A stretch of 64,000 bases of DNA from Hanleya hanleyi (Eukaryota; Mollusca; Polyplacophora; Lepidopleurida; Hanleyidae), in assembly GCA_036873755.1 (NCBI GenBank), contig JAVTVY010019638.1, positions 1 through 64,000 of the forward strand, in the 5' to 3' direction. Each line of letters opens with the position of its first letter. Within the stretch, counting starts at the first letter, position 1. Made by a program: the position numbers and the translations under genes. The notes beneath the pieces were generated by a model. The model was not told the DNA's origin. It saw nothing but the letters and a program-made list of their open reading frames with translations, and did no database searches. Below are positions 35,701-43,729 of this stretch, one piece after another.

Positions 35701-38700
35701 GAGCATGCAGCATGGGTATATGTGGTATGGTGAAGATGTATATAATAGAATGCAAATATTAAACTGTGTATTATTGACAGTTAATAAAACAATATCCAAT
35801 GATAGTGCATAAGCACAGCGAAAAGCGAAGCCAGTTATCAGCGCTATAAAGCGCAACCTGAACGCGCCGGCCTATATCATATGGATCATTCAGTTTTAGG
35901 AATCATATATTCGACACCACTTACTGCATCAAGCATTATGAAGTATGAATTCAATTCACGAAATATTCCTAAAAGATATAACCGAAGTGAATATCCATAA
36001 AGGATTTAGCCAAACAAGTAACATTTCGTTATGGACTCAACATATCTAAACGAAAGGCGTGGTCACATGATATGCAAATATAAACAAACACGGGGTATCC
36101 ATTACTCGAGCAAATGTGTACCGCGATAATATCGTATGATGTATCAACATGAACTATATAAATGCCAAAGTTATTGAACAGTGTGCTGAACATGTTAAAA
36201 CAAAGAAATGGTTAACATGTTAATGAACCAATGAGATGTGATACCAAATACTAATATACTCCAACAACACTATATTGCAACATATGTATGCAGTGCAGGA
36301 TTGTTGTGAAATTATAACACCATACTAGTCCTGTGAGATCTATGCTAAATATCACCCTGAAATATCAGAAACTGGGTATAAAATGTAACCGGGATATAGC
36401 CTGGTAATATATTACTATTACAACTGAAGACTGAAATCAATTTCATAAAACAAACAAAGTCCCAAAGGCCTAAAGTCAACTAACAACATTGTGTTGTTGT
36501 TGTGAGCTGGTTTGTTTACATCCTGTCAAATCCATGGGCGCAGACATCTTGTCTGAGGATGTCTGGGAGTAAAACAGATAAGGGATCGGAGGTCAGTAAA
36601 GTTCACACATGTGGTTTGTCAAATGTCCCAAGCAAAGTCTTGGTCCAGTGACTGAAATTCTATCCTCCAGTCAGCCACATGGAAGGCTAATTTTTAAACT
36701 GTGTGCCAAAATGTTACCATACAGGCAGGAAAAGTTAATTTCCAAAAACTGTCCAGCAACTATGATTTTGTTTGATTTCATTTGAATATTCCTAAAATCT
36801 GACAATCGGTTTTAAATCTGGACATGTATCACTTAGACTAAATTCAATAATTTTAAAGATTACACACATCTGTTAAATAAACAACTAATTGTTTGCTTTC
36901 TTAACAAACTGTAATAGTGTCAAATGATTCTTGTGAATAGAATTGTTTAGACTAGTTGATTAAATAAAAACTCTAAACAGTAGAGAATTACACTGTGAAG
37001 AAATAAACCAGAAAGAAATAATTTAAAGAGCCGATCTCACAGGGTAGTATCTACAAAGCATGGAGAGATGAGATTATCTCCATGAAACAGACAAATGATG
37101 ATATCTGACTAATTATCAGATATTTAGTAGTTCATAGATAGTATGGTTGGTTCTTTGTATCCTAAAGTATAATGCATAATCAGAGATTGGGGAAGTTGGA
37201 CTCTCACCTGAAGTTAAATGTTGGAGCTATAAGTTTCACGTGTTGTTAGCTTAGCTGCTGGAAGGTGAAAAGGGCTTGCAATTCAGACAAGCCCTGGACA
37301 TTCCCATCTCAACACGTGACCCTCAGTCAAAGATGGGGCTCCACAAGGGTGGAGCCCCATTTTCTTAGTGAACACCCAGAGGCTCTCTCTGAGGGTTTAC
37401 ACTTGTCTGAAAGCTTGATCAATGTCCTGTTCTAATAAACTTGATTACACCTTGATTTAATTTCAGTTCCTGTGACTGAATTATCATAGAATTTGCTGTG
37501 AATTATTATATAAATTTACTGTGAACTTTTAGAGGGTTTACTGTGAATTATTAAAGAATATATCATACCTGTAAATTTCACAGTGACTGGGATTTTAAAC
37601 ATGGAAATTAGCCTGTGTATGACATGTACTGGTACAATGTTCCAAGGCAAGAGTTACGATGTAATATTTTGTGAACTCCTACCTGGTCATATACAGGAAA
37701 TAAGCTGGTCCGTACAGCTGAATCAATCTTAAGGAAAACACTTATCCTTGGAAAAATTTATTCCACTTGAAATTATGCTGACCTAAAGTATATTCTGGTG
37801 TGCCGATAACTTGTATCAAGTTCCTTATTCATGTTACATGTGCTTGGAGCTATGCTTGTATTGATTTGAGTACTGCGAGGTTCAAGTTCATTATTTATTG
37901 GAAAAGTTCAGACCATTCGCTGTGTGGTATTGTGTCCTATATTTGCTGATCAATAAGGCCAGAATGAAGTCGGTTCGTTGTTTCTGGTGAGCGTGTATGG
38001 TAATTCGTCCTATAAATAAATCACAGGAAGTGAAATTTCTCACCAAAAATCAGGGGGTGATCAAAATGAACAGAACAGGAAGTTGACTGAAATCGTACAG
38101 ATAATCCAAAATTTCTTTGTTGTTTTTATTTAGCATAGAGTTTGATCAAAGGAGATGGTACAATAAGGCAGGATTTTGGCCTATACGTGGTGCAGCTGAA
38201 ATCGAAAAAATAAAATGTCCTATAAATAATTGTGTTTTAATGTAACGGCAAGAGAAAATATATGTAGGCCTACACAATATGTGAAAGTCCTAGCTCATTT
38301 GCGTTATGATTGTAGTTATAACATGAAACTGAAATCCACGGCATGTGCTATGTCATGAGAAATGGGTCCAACTCGAGTCAATTAAATGCACATTTATACA
38401 TGAAGGACCCCTTGGACCAAAACACCATAAAACTTGATGTGCGGTGGCATTTACCAATGGAAAATCTTATTGGTCCAAGGGGTCCTTCGTGTCTAAATGT
38501 GTCTTTAAATTTCAATTTCATGTCATGACAACAATGATAACGCAATCGAGCTAGAACTTTTACATATTGTGTACATATATTTTCTCTTGTCGTTACATTA
38601 AAACACAAGATGTATTTGAGGATATACCATATCTTGTTTTGAACCATGAGAATTTAATTTTCATTTATCTGGCCAAGGCAAAAGTTAATGAGTGTGATGT

Positions 38701-39264
38701 AATGTGATGCTGTAAAACTGAATGATAGAAAAAACGTGTTATTGAATACTTCAATCACAGGAAGTGTATTTCCTCTAGCTGGGTTAGAAAAATATTAACT
38801 GTGGTAAAACACTTTTTTTATGAGAGTGTGACAGGAAACAAAAAACTATATTTTTTGGCCTAACTTCACTTAATCACCAGTAATCTCTTTTTTTTTGTCT
38901 TCCACTTGCAGATGCTGAGGACATGTTTGCCCCCAGACGAAGTTATCATCTGTCACATTCCGTCAGCAATTCCATCCCTGCAGTCACCATGTTGACCCGA
39001 CCACGCACAGCCGCTCTGTCCTACTCCAGCCGGCCTATTCATACCAAATACGGCCGGAGTCAAGACGATGATTATTTCATCAGCAGCCCAACAATTCCCA
39101 AAACACACATGCCATTCACGGCCCTCAAAAGGCAGGTACGACGTGGCTGGGAAAATGCTCATTATACTCGCGAAATGTCCGTGCCGTCGGGAAGAGACTC
39201 GATAAAACTTTATCAGTGGAATGATATATCAGAAGGATATATCAGAATAGAACGATATATTTGA
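26711..39264 (+). CDS. Five-exon gene for a small CAP-Gly domain protein, interrupted by one in-frame TGA
   Basis: Joining 26783-26924, 30845-30953, 32147-32217, 34440-34520 and 38912-39264 gives a continuous phase-matched frame of 251 positions, one of which is TGA. Residues about 9-78 form a CAP-Gly domain, a fold that binds C-terminal EEY/F tails of tubulin, EB proteins and CLIPs at microtubule plus ends. Visible hallmarks are 'GQRVDV', 'GTVRYKG', 'GDWVGVELDQP', a degenerate GTHCG in place of GKNDG, 'GRRYFQC' and 'HGIFVRANRL'. The remaining roughly 170 residues (acidic 'KENEDFSDDTLF', then a basic and Ser/Tyr-rich end) match no family I recognise, and there is no coiled coil. Function in microtubule regulation is inferred from the domain only. 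Introns are 0.8-4.4 kb and full of MITEs. The TGA in exon 2 makes the locus either a recent pseudogene, a nonsense allele, a sequence error or a case of alternative splicing. Confidence 0.85.
26783..26924 (+). CDS. CAP-Gly gene, coding exon 1
   Basis: This exon encodes 47 residues from the ATG at 26783 plus one base of the next codon (phase 1). An in-frame TAA at 26753-26755 makes this the first usable ATG. A possible acceptor 'ttccag' ends at 26710, suggesting that the exon starts at 26711 with 72 bases of untranslated leader and that there is a non-coding first exon upstream. It ends 'gaccagccag/gtaata'. The exon holds the first half of the CAP-Gly domain: the 'VGQRVDV' strand, 'TGTVRYKG' and the signature 'GDWVGVELDQP'. 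The same frame remains open for another 53 codons into the intron, but that extension resembles nothing. Confidence 0.9.
27152..27896. mobile_element. Non-autonomous element with long inverted repeats (intron 1)
   Basis: The left arm, about 27152-27290 (acctgtcacacgagacag, 'cagcttgtatcactgacgtc', 'gattcacatcgcgaa', 'cgcgcctcttggccgtaagg'), is repeated in inverse at about 27775-27896. The arms of about 130 bp are roughly 80-85% identical. The roughly 480 bp between them is AT-rich and has no transposase. The target duplication is unclear, so no superfamily is assigned. Confidence 0.82.
28342..28485. repeat. Perfect tandem duplication, 72-bp unit
   Basis: Two identical copies start at 28342 and 28414 ('ggagacaacttggactagta' through 'ttctttttacagcaatt'). 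Each ends with a polypyrimidine tract and CAG, so the duplication doubles a good-looking acceptor site inside intron 1. Perfect identity suggests a recent event. Confidence 0.95.
28486..30844. other. Intron 1, remainder
   Basis: The stretch is AT-rich with no supported gene. A foldback of about 75 bp at 29881-29955 pairs 'atggcagtagagttgtcccc' with 'ggggaactcttgttgccat' with a few mismatches. A small inverted repeat near 30577-30620 pairs 'atcacttgg' with 'ccaagtgat'. Nothing else stands out. Confidence 0.6.
29881..29955. mobile_element. Tiny foldback element
   Basis: A 75-bp palindrome-like unit: left arm 'ggcagtagagttgtccccct', right arm 'aaggggggggaactcttgtt' then gcca, with loop-side arms 'catgtg' and 'cacatc'. 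It has the size of a very small MITE. No target duplication was identified. Confidence 0.6.
30845..30953 (+). CDS. CAP-Gly gene, coding exon 2 with in-frame TGA
   Basis: The acceptor 'cattgtag' ends at 30844 and the donor is 'gatg/gtgagt'. Read in the phase set by exon 1 it gives V-GTHCGLY, stop, GRRYFQCWDKHGIFVRAN and RLRFKPTTR. After the stop the frame is unmistakably the second half of a CAP-Gly domain, so the reading phase is right and the TGA lies inside the domain. Another frame of this exon is fully open (about 36 codons) but is unrelated to any domain and does not fit the phases of its neighbours. The end phase (two bases) matches exon 3. Confidence 0.88.
30868..30870 (+). other. In-frame TGA inside the CAP-Gly domain
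   Basis: The codon lies between GLY and GRRYF, at a position that is variable in CAP-Gly domains (the N or Q in GxxxGSxNGxRYF). A single C-to-T change from CGA (Arg) would explain it. The base after the stop is G. The site is followed at once by 'G/GT', so AG at 30870-30871 could serve as an acceptor that skips the codon in frame. Confidence 0.85.
31427..31905. mobile_element. MITE with ends 'acggtaatccctc..aataattcaat' (intron 2)
   Basis: The left end 'acggtaatccctccaataat' + tcaat is mirrored by the right end 'attgaattattagagggatt' + agtattaccgt. Related internal sequence (tgatcaaatttattagaaca, 'acagctgattg') recurs at 42158-42420, and the 'cacaggaagtgaaatttc' part at 38020-38150, so this is a dispersed family. 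The copy here contains a second element (31651-31858), which gives the order of insertion. Confidence 0.8.
31651..31858. mobile_element. Nested MITE with 16-bp ends 'cagtgctggccgtgag'
   Basis: The ends cagtgctggccgtgag and ctcacgaccagcactg are inverted copies with one mismatch. The flanks are 'gataggg' on the left and 'taggggg' on the right, giving a possible 5-base target duplication, taggg. It starts with a perfect palindrome, 'ggagagtgatcactctcc'. CAGTG-type ends recall hAT elements, but the duplication is not a clear 8-mer, so the class stays open. Confidence 0.78.
32147..32217 (+). CDS. CAP-Gly gene, coding exon 3
   Basis: A 71-base exon between 'ctacatgtag' and 'gtaagt'. With the two bases carried from exon 2 it reads C, then LYNSYRTIKENEDFSDDTLF and RRT, with one base carried on. 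The sequence is acidic and polar, as in a linker following a CAP-Gly domain. The other frames either hit a stop or break the phase with exon 4. Confidence 0.82.
32643..33670 (+). repeat. Hairpin-headed dispersed element with internal duplications (intron 3)
   Basis: It begins with the hairpin 'acccctcggccaactttggc' + ctaggggt (32643-32671). A 'gtccgtccgtccgt' tract with 'tacgtccgtac' follows, then the body 'accgcgatatctacagaacc', 'atttcatgcatggcaacc'. A 304-bp segment is tandemly duplicated (32727 and 33031, about 98% identical). A later segment ('aatccactaattcctatgtt') is duplicated at 33331 and 33519. Architecture and sequence style match two other families in this window, at 48037 and 54414. 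Confidence 0.82.
33937..33975. repeat. Perfect 17-bp stem, 5-base loop
   Basis: The arm gatgtttagttttagac pairs perfectly with gtctaaaactaaacatc around cgtca. It lies in intron 3, outside any recognised element. The loop is too short for a typical miRNA precursor. Confidence 0.9.
34440..34520 (+). CDS. CAP-Gly gene, coding exon 4
   Basis: An 81-base exon between 'tctattgtag' and 'gtaaaa'. In phase it reads I, then PEVKNSWYDPIAITDIYNGR and TESEFK, with one base carried to exon 5. The donor is weaker than the others (gtaaaa). I do not recognise the sequence, but its continuity with exons 3 and 5 in a single open phase supports it. Confidence 0.8.
35087..35153. repeat. 67-bp direct repeat, copy 1
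   Basis: Identical over 67 bases to 37206-37272 ('acctgaagttaaatgttgga', 'gctataagtttcacgtgttg', 'ttagcttagctgctggaagg', tgaaaag). The two copies bracket 2.05 kb of AT-rich intron 4. Confidence 0.93.
35154..37205. other. Segment between the 67-bp direct repeats
   Basis: This is AT-rich intron sequence without recognisable reverse transcriptase, transposase or other coding signature. Local inverted words occur near 36185-36230 ('aacatgtt' repeated) and 36483-36505 (aacaacattgtgttgttg). The bracketing identical repeats make it a candidate non-autonomous insertion or duplication product. The start of the direct repeat (ACCTG) lacks the TG..CA ends expected of an LTR. Confidence 0.45.
37206..37272. 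repeat. 67-bp direct repeat, copy 2
   Basis: Second identical copy of 35087-35153, followed directly by the nested hairpin region at 37283-37415. Confidence 0.93.
37283..37415. repeat. Nested inverted repeats around a perfect 12-bp hairpin
   Basis: The outer pair is cagacaag/cttgtctg, the middle pair accctcag/ctgagggt, and at the centre atggggctccac + aagg + gtggagccccat (37333-37360), followed by a T-rich stretch. Three stems in nested order look more like a structured RNA or foldback element than chance. It sits in intron 4 on the sense strand of the CAP-Gly gene. Expression is unknown. Confidence 0.75.
38015..38165. mobile_element. Fragment of the 31427-type MITE
   Basis: The stretch 'aatcacaggaagtgaaattt', 'gggggtgatcaaaatgaaca' and 'gaacaggaagttgactgaaa' matches the left half of the element at 31427, without a recognisable right terminus. 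Confidence 0.7.
38231..38608. mobile_element. Foldback element with arms of about 140-190 bp (intron 4)
   Basis: The left arm (38231 to about 38420: 'tgtgttttaatgtaacggca', 'agagaaaatatatgta', 'acatgaaggaccccttggac') is repeated in inverse from about 38470 to 38608 ('ggtccaaggggtccttcgtg', 'tttctcttgtcgttacatta'). It has no coding capacity. A transcript of the CAP-Gly gene would carry this as a long hairpin just upstream of exon 5. Confidence 0.82.
38912..39264 (+). CDS. CAP-Gly gene, terminal coding exon 5
   Basis: The acceptor 'ccacttgcag' follows a T-rich tract and the exon runs to TGA at 39262-39264. It encodes D plus 116 residues: 'AEDMFAPRRSYHLSHSVSNS', a Thr/Pro/Arg-rich middle, 'FISSPTIPKTHMPFTALKRQ' and an end rich in Tyr and Ile. 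It is basic and Ser/Thr-rich, probably disordered, with no recognised domain. The last 15 codons fall in a short near-repeat (gatatatcagaa, ggatatatcagaa), so the native C-terminus may have been altered by local slippage. No AATAAA lies directly downstream. The nearest is at about 40242, inside a repeat. Confidence 0.82.
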
Positions 39265-39349
39265 ACAGCTATCATTTATATGTGTAGATGAAATAACTGG
39301 CCTATTTGGGAAGTATTATAGGATACAGCTTCCTGCACACATTTGTACA

Positions 39350-40236
39350 GGGGAGCTGGTACCATTTGCATTTGTACAGGTCTCGGATACCACTTTCTAC
39401 AATTATACAGGTATCTGGTACCTAATTACATTTGTGTATGTGTCTGGTACCTTTTCCTACATTGTACAGGCATTGGGTACCTAATTCTACTGTTGTACAT
39501 AGATATGGTACCTTGTCCTACATTGGTACAGGTATCTGGTACCTTATTCTACATTTGTACAAGTATCTGGTACCTTATCCTACATTTGTACAGGTATCTG
39601 GTACCTTATATTGCATTTGTACAGGCATCTGGTACCTTATACTACATTTGTACAGGTATCTGGTACCTTATACTGCATTTGTACAGGCATCTGGTACCTT
39701 ATACTGCATTTGTACAGGTATCTGGTACCTTATACTACATTTGTACAGGTATCTGGTACCTTATACTACAGTTGTACAGGTATCTGGTACCTTATCCTAC
39801 ATTTGTACAGGTATCTCGTACCTTATCCTACAGTTATACAGGTATCTGGTACCTCACAGGTATCTGGTACCTTATCCTACAGTTGTACAGGTATCTGGTA
39901 CCTTATCCTACAGTTGTACAGGTATCTGGTACCTTATCCTACATTTGTACAGGTATCTGGTACCTTATCCTACAGTTGTACATAGAACTGGTACCTTACC
40001 TACATTTGTACAGGTATCTGGTACCTTATCCTACATTTGTACATATAACTGGTACCTTATCCTACATTTGTGCAGGTATCTGGTACCTTATTCTACATTT
40101 GTACATATAACTGGTACCTTATCCTACATTTATATATATATCTGGTACCTTATCCTACATTTGTGCAGGTATGTGATACCTTATCCTACATTTGTATATG
40201 TGTCCGGTACCTTTTCCTACATTTGTGCGGGTATCC
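39350..40236 (+). repeat. 31-bp minisatellite downstream of the CAP-Gly gene
   Basis: About 28 copies of a 31-bp unit ('ctacatttgtacaggtatct' + ggtaccttatc) start about 90 bp after the stop codon. Phases are exact in the centre (39531, 39562 and 39593) and decay towards the edges. Each unit has a KpnI-type GGTACC palindrome and TGTACA. All three plus-strand frames are open because none of the three phases of the unit contains a stop, giving apparent proteins of 255 and 270 codons that are the same DNA read in rotation. I do not regard it as coding. Confidence 0.95.
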
Positions 40237-40237
40237 T

Positions 40238-40561
40238 ACAATAAACCACATCGTAATCCCAGAAGTACCGCATATTACCACATATTCATCATGCAGACTG
40301 AAGGGCAGGTTCACGCACATGCGTTTTTTCATGAGAGCCAGCAACGCCAAGGTATTTCCTCTGAGTGCCGGTTCAACAGTTCATGAAATTTGCATAATAA
40401 ATGTTTAAGTATGATTTTGGCACAAGTAACCTTCCTGAAATGACGGCATTGCTGGCTCTCTTGAAAAAAGACATGTGCGTGAACCTGCCCCTCAGTCTCC
40501 TGCCTGGCATGACTATGCAGTAATATGTACTTCTGGGATTATGATGTGGCTTATTGTACAG
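40238..40561. mobile_element. Foldback element inserted in the 31-bp minisatellite
   Basis: Arms of about 130 bp: 'ataaaccacatcgtaatccc', 'agaagtaccgcatattacca', 'ggcaggttcacgcacatgcg', with the inverse ending at 40561 ('catgtgcgtgaacctgcccc', 'gggattatgatgtggcttat'). Minisatellite sequence resumes after it ('tacagggatctggtgcc'), so it is an insertion into the array. TACA occurs at both borders and may be the target duplication. Confidence 0.82.
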
Positions 40562-40756
40562 GGATCTGGTGCCACCTGAAATAAATCCAGTGTTAGATAT
40601 TGGGCATCTGTATCGAAAGTTACATCTGTCACCCAAGATTTTCACAACACTCTTTTGGGGTATTTCTAGTGAGATGAGCAGGAATTCATGTACAGCTTGT
40701 ACAGCAATGGACTGAATATCAGAGCCACAATCATCCACTTCACTTCGGGGACCCTC

Positions 40757-40975
40757 GGGGGCCGTGTGGTCTAAGGCACTTTGCGGGTGACCGCTAGCCT
40801 CTAACCGCTGAACCGACACGGGTTTGAGCCCAGCTGGTGCATGTGTGAAAGTTTGTCAGTCACTTGCCGACGGGCGGTGGTTCTCTCCGGGTACCCCGGC
40901 TTCCTCCACCAACCAAACTAACTGTCACCATATGAGTGAAAACAACCTTGAGTGACATGAACCCAAATCTCCCCA
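40757..40975 (+). mobile_element. tRNA-derived SINE, full-length-like
   Basis: The tRNA-like head has an A box ('gtggtctaaggc') and B box ('gggtttgagccc') about 45 bases apart. A body follows with 'gtgtgaaagtttgtcagtca', 'cgggcggtggttctctccgg' and 'gtaccccggcttcctccacc', then 'aaccttgagtgacatgaacc'. The body is of a type widespread in lophotrochozoan genomes. Two further copies here (41581 and 41989) lack the head. Confidence 0.82.
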
Positions 40976-41580
40976 ACGCCAGTTCATCATACCAGGGTTT
41001 GATCTAAGTGGCCAGCCTCATAGTCGCAGCCTCTACATGTGGTAAAGTTTATCAAAAAAAATTAGGCTCTGTTTATTTGAACCACATGCTTTTTGTGCAT
41101 GTCCTCATAATTTACTTTTTTCTGCAACATGCTCACAGTCATGGTGCATACATATAGAATTTGAATTTCCCGCTGATATCTGAGGCATGCACATCGAATA
41201 CACTGGCAAGTGATGCATGGTTTGTCAGAAAACTGAATGTAGGTTTGGCCCATTATCTCAGACCCAATAACAGAGGAAGGTGGGGAGGGTTTTCAGACTA
41301 GTGTAGAGAAGAAACCATACTGGGACTGTGTCGGAGCCTTATTCAAACCCTGATGATCTTCTGTCCCCTCGGTGTAATTGTCCTTGTAATATTCTAATTC
41401 AGCCTTATACACGCAGGGATCAACTTACAGAAGTTATAAAAATTATAACCTGGGCAAGTTATTAACTAAATGGAGCCATAACCTTGAAAAGTTATAAGTT
41501 TGGGTTTCCATTTGACTACAAAATGTTTGTGGAAGAAAATGCCAGAAGAAGTTGACCAAAGGGAAGATAACCCGGCACTA
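40976..41580. other. Nothing recognised
   Basis: This is spacer between SINE copies. No open frame, RNA gene or repeat could be identified. Confidence 0.5.
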
Positions 41581-41735
41581 GTTCAAGCCCCATTGGTGCA
41601 TGTGTGAAAGTTTGCTAGTTACTTGCCGAAGGGCGGTGGTTCTCTCTGGGTACTCCGGCTTCCTCCACCTTTAAAACTGACTACCACCGTATGGGTGAAA
41701 TAACCTTGAGTGTGACATTAAACCCAATTTATATC
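41581..41735 (+). mobile_element. 5'-truncated SINE copy
   Basis: It starts near the B box (gttcaagccccattggtgca) and continues through 'gggcggtggttctctctggg', 'tactccggcttcctccacc' and 'accttgagtgtgacattaaa' + cccaa, as in the copy at 40757. The tRNA A-box half is missing. Confidence 0.82.
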
Positions 41736-41988
41736 CTCCAGCTCCACCCCCATATGTCTTTGTAACTGAGAATGTACCACAAGCACTTGAATGCATGTTA
41801 ATTGTTAAACATAGTATCAAGGGCTGACTGTTAAATGAAATAAGTTATTACCCACTGTCACTTCACTACTGGTCAAAATATCATCATTCTGTGAACAGTG
41901 AAGATTTCAGTATAATTACTTGTAGGGGTTATAATTGTTTAACTTCTGTCAGATGGTCTCCTGACTGACATGACTGATACACATAATG

Positions 41989-42095
41989 TTCAAGCCCAGC
42001 TGGTACATGTGTGAAAGTTTGTCAGTTACTTGCCGGCGGGCGGTGGTTCTCTCCGGGTACTCAGGCTTTCCACCACCAACCAGACTGATTCCCCC
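41989..42095 (+). mobile_element. Doubly truncated SINE copy
   Basis: It again starts at the B box (ttcaagcccagctggtacat), runs through 'cgggcggtggttctctccgg' and breaks off after 'accaaccagactgattc'. Confidence 0.8.
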
Positions 42096-42154
42096 CCACC
42101 CCTTTGTTAGTGCCTTTGTTGAGATGCCCTCTGATGGTGAGGTGTATGTCTGTG

Positions 42155-42425
42155 GTATAATCCCTCTAATATTTCAATTACAATTCAATTCAATTCAATT
42201 TATTGTACCAATTCAGTGCAATACAGGGGGTGATCAAATTTATTAGAACAGAAACTTGACAAAATGGTTCAAACTCTGACATGCCGATAATCAATCATTT
42301 ACATGTATTCTATATTTCAATAATTTTAGAGGACAACGAAATTCGTTAGAACAGCTGATTGCATTTTGCCCCCGAAATTGAAGGCGATCGAATTTTGATA
42401 CGGGATTGAATTATTAAAGTGTCCA
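42155..42425. mobile_element. Second copy of the 31427-type MITE
   Basis: It starts 'ataatccctctaatatttca' and ends 'gggattgaattattaaagtg', with the shared interior 'ggtgatcaaatttattagaa' and 'tagaacagctgattgca'. It lacks the nested element seen at 31651, so it shows the older form. An (AATTC)n tract near 42178-42203 has expanded within it. Confidence 0.78.
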
Positions 42426-42434
42426 TTTTAATTA

Positions 42435-43045
42435 GTCATCTACTTTGAAGCTTATCAAAAATCATTAGTTAACTCTGCATAAATTTTCTTTTTTTGCAGT
42501 GTGTAGAACAAACTGAACTCTGCAAAATGACTGCCATTTCTTTGTGATATCGACAATATATCACGCTTGAAATAACTGTAATTATCTCCATATAAAACTC
42601 CAGTATGGCTGTTTCATGTACCCAGTCTCAATTACATAGGGAGACGTCATAATGTATTCATGATCACTGGCACAAAGATCATTGATGTTGTATAAGGTAA
42701 TAACAGGCGGTCTGGGAGTGTCGCTTATATCTCGTGCCCAGTGAAATTGCCGAATGATAAACCCGCACATACCTCTATGACCGTACAGGGCATTGTTGAC
42801 ATTTGTGCTAGTAAACATGAATATATTTATGATGTCTCCCTTTTATTTATGATGACCCGGTACACGAAACAACCATACTGGAGTAGCCTGGAGAGAATTA
42901 CAAAGTTATTTCAAGCGTGATATATTATCGATATCAAGGAGTACTGGTGGTCATTTTGTAGAGTTCAGTTTGTTCTGCACGATGCAGAAAAGAAAACTTA
43001 TGCAGAGTTAACTACTGATTTTTGACAAGCTCCAAAGTAGACGAC
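42435..43045. mobile_element. Long-arm foldback element
   Basis: Arms of about 200 bp (42435-42640 and 42845-43045) are inverted copies of each other at roughly 85-90% identity: 'gtcatctactttgaagctta', 'gttaactctgcataaatttt', 'gatatcgacaatatatcacg', 'cttgaaataactgtaatt'. The 200-bp centre has no recognised coding content. It directly abuts the MITE ending near 42425. Confidence 0.85.
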
Positions 43046-43729
43046 AGACTTTAGAGGAATAACCATATAACTGCACAATGTCCAACATGTAGCTAGGGCT
43101 GCTCAAGGTATGTACATGTATAAATATTATTATGGGTGGGCCGAGAGAGGTTCCTTCATTCCCATAGAGGGATGGCGCAGGCCAATAGCCCTTTCCGGAA
43201 AGTGTCTGATCTACCCCTGAATAACAGCCACTCTTTAAGGTTAGAGGTATGAAACACCGTTTCCGGGAAGTAGTCGCTTCGGTTTCACTTTTACCAAAGG
43301 CACCCGCAATTTTAAAGATAAAGATTGATAAACTTTTCCAGAATATCTGTTTGAAAAACTATTCTGTTTTCACTTTCTACCTGAAAGATAGGTCTTGTTT
43401 ACGTGTACATTATAAAGATAATTATCTTGAAAAATAGAATATGTAATTACTGAAACTAATTGTGAGAGCCTTTGGTACTTACCGGAAGCTCTCTGAACCA
43501 AAATGACCCTAGTGGAACAAGGGAGATAAAACCCTTTCCGAATTGGGCTATAACTTGTTTACGCCATCATTTTGGGGGATGGTTATTAATAATTTAGACA
43601 GTTGCTCAAATGTAGCTGGTCTGCATTGTATAGCCTAATTGTTTTTATTGATACGTTTATGAACAAAAAAATTATCTGTGATAAATTAATCAGTCAAAGC
43701 TTTGATTGATAAGTCTCTGTTTTAAGAAG
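43046..43729. other. Nothing recognised
   Basis: A 62-codon open segment (43249-43437) and its surroundings match nothing I know. There are no splice signals or repeats of note. Confidence 0.5.

Noticed and set aside
35087..37272. LTR retrotransposon
   Set aside because: The terminal repeats are only 67 bp, lack TG..CA ends, and the interior has no gag, pol, primer site or polypurine signal.
37333..37360. GC-rich hairpin followed by T-rich DNA as a transcription terminator
   Set aside because: Rho-independent termination is bacterial. This is an animal intron and the hairpin is part of a larger nested structure.
39343..40244. 255- and 270-codon plus-strand frames
   Set aside because: They are the 31-bp minisatellite read in two frames, with no independent coding signal.
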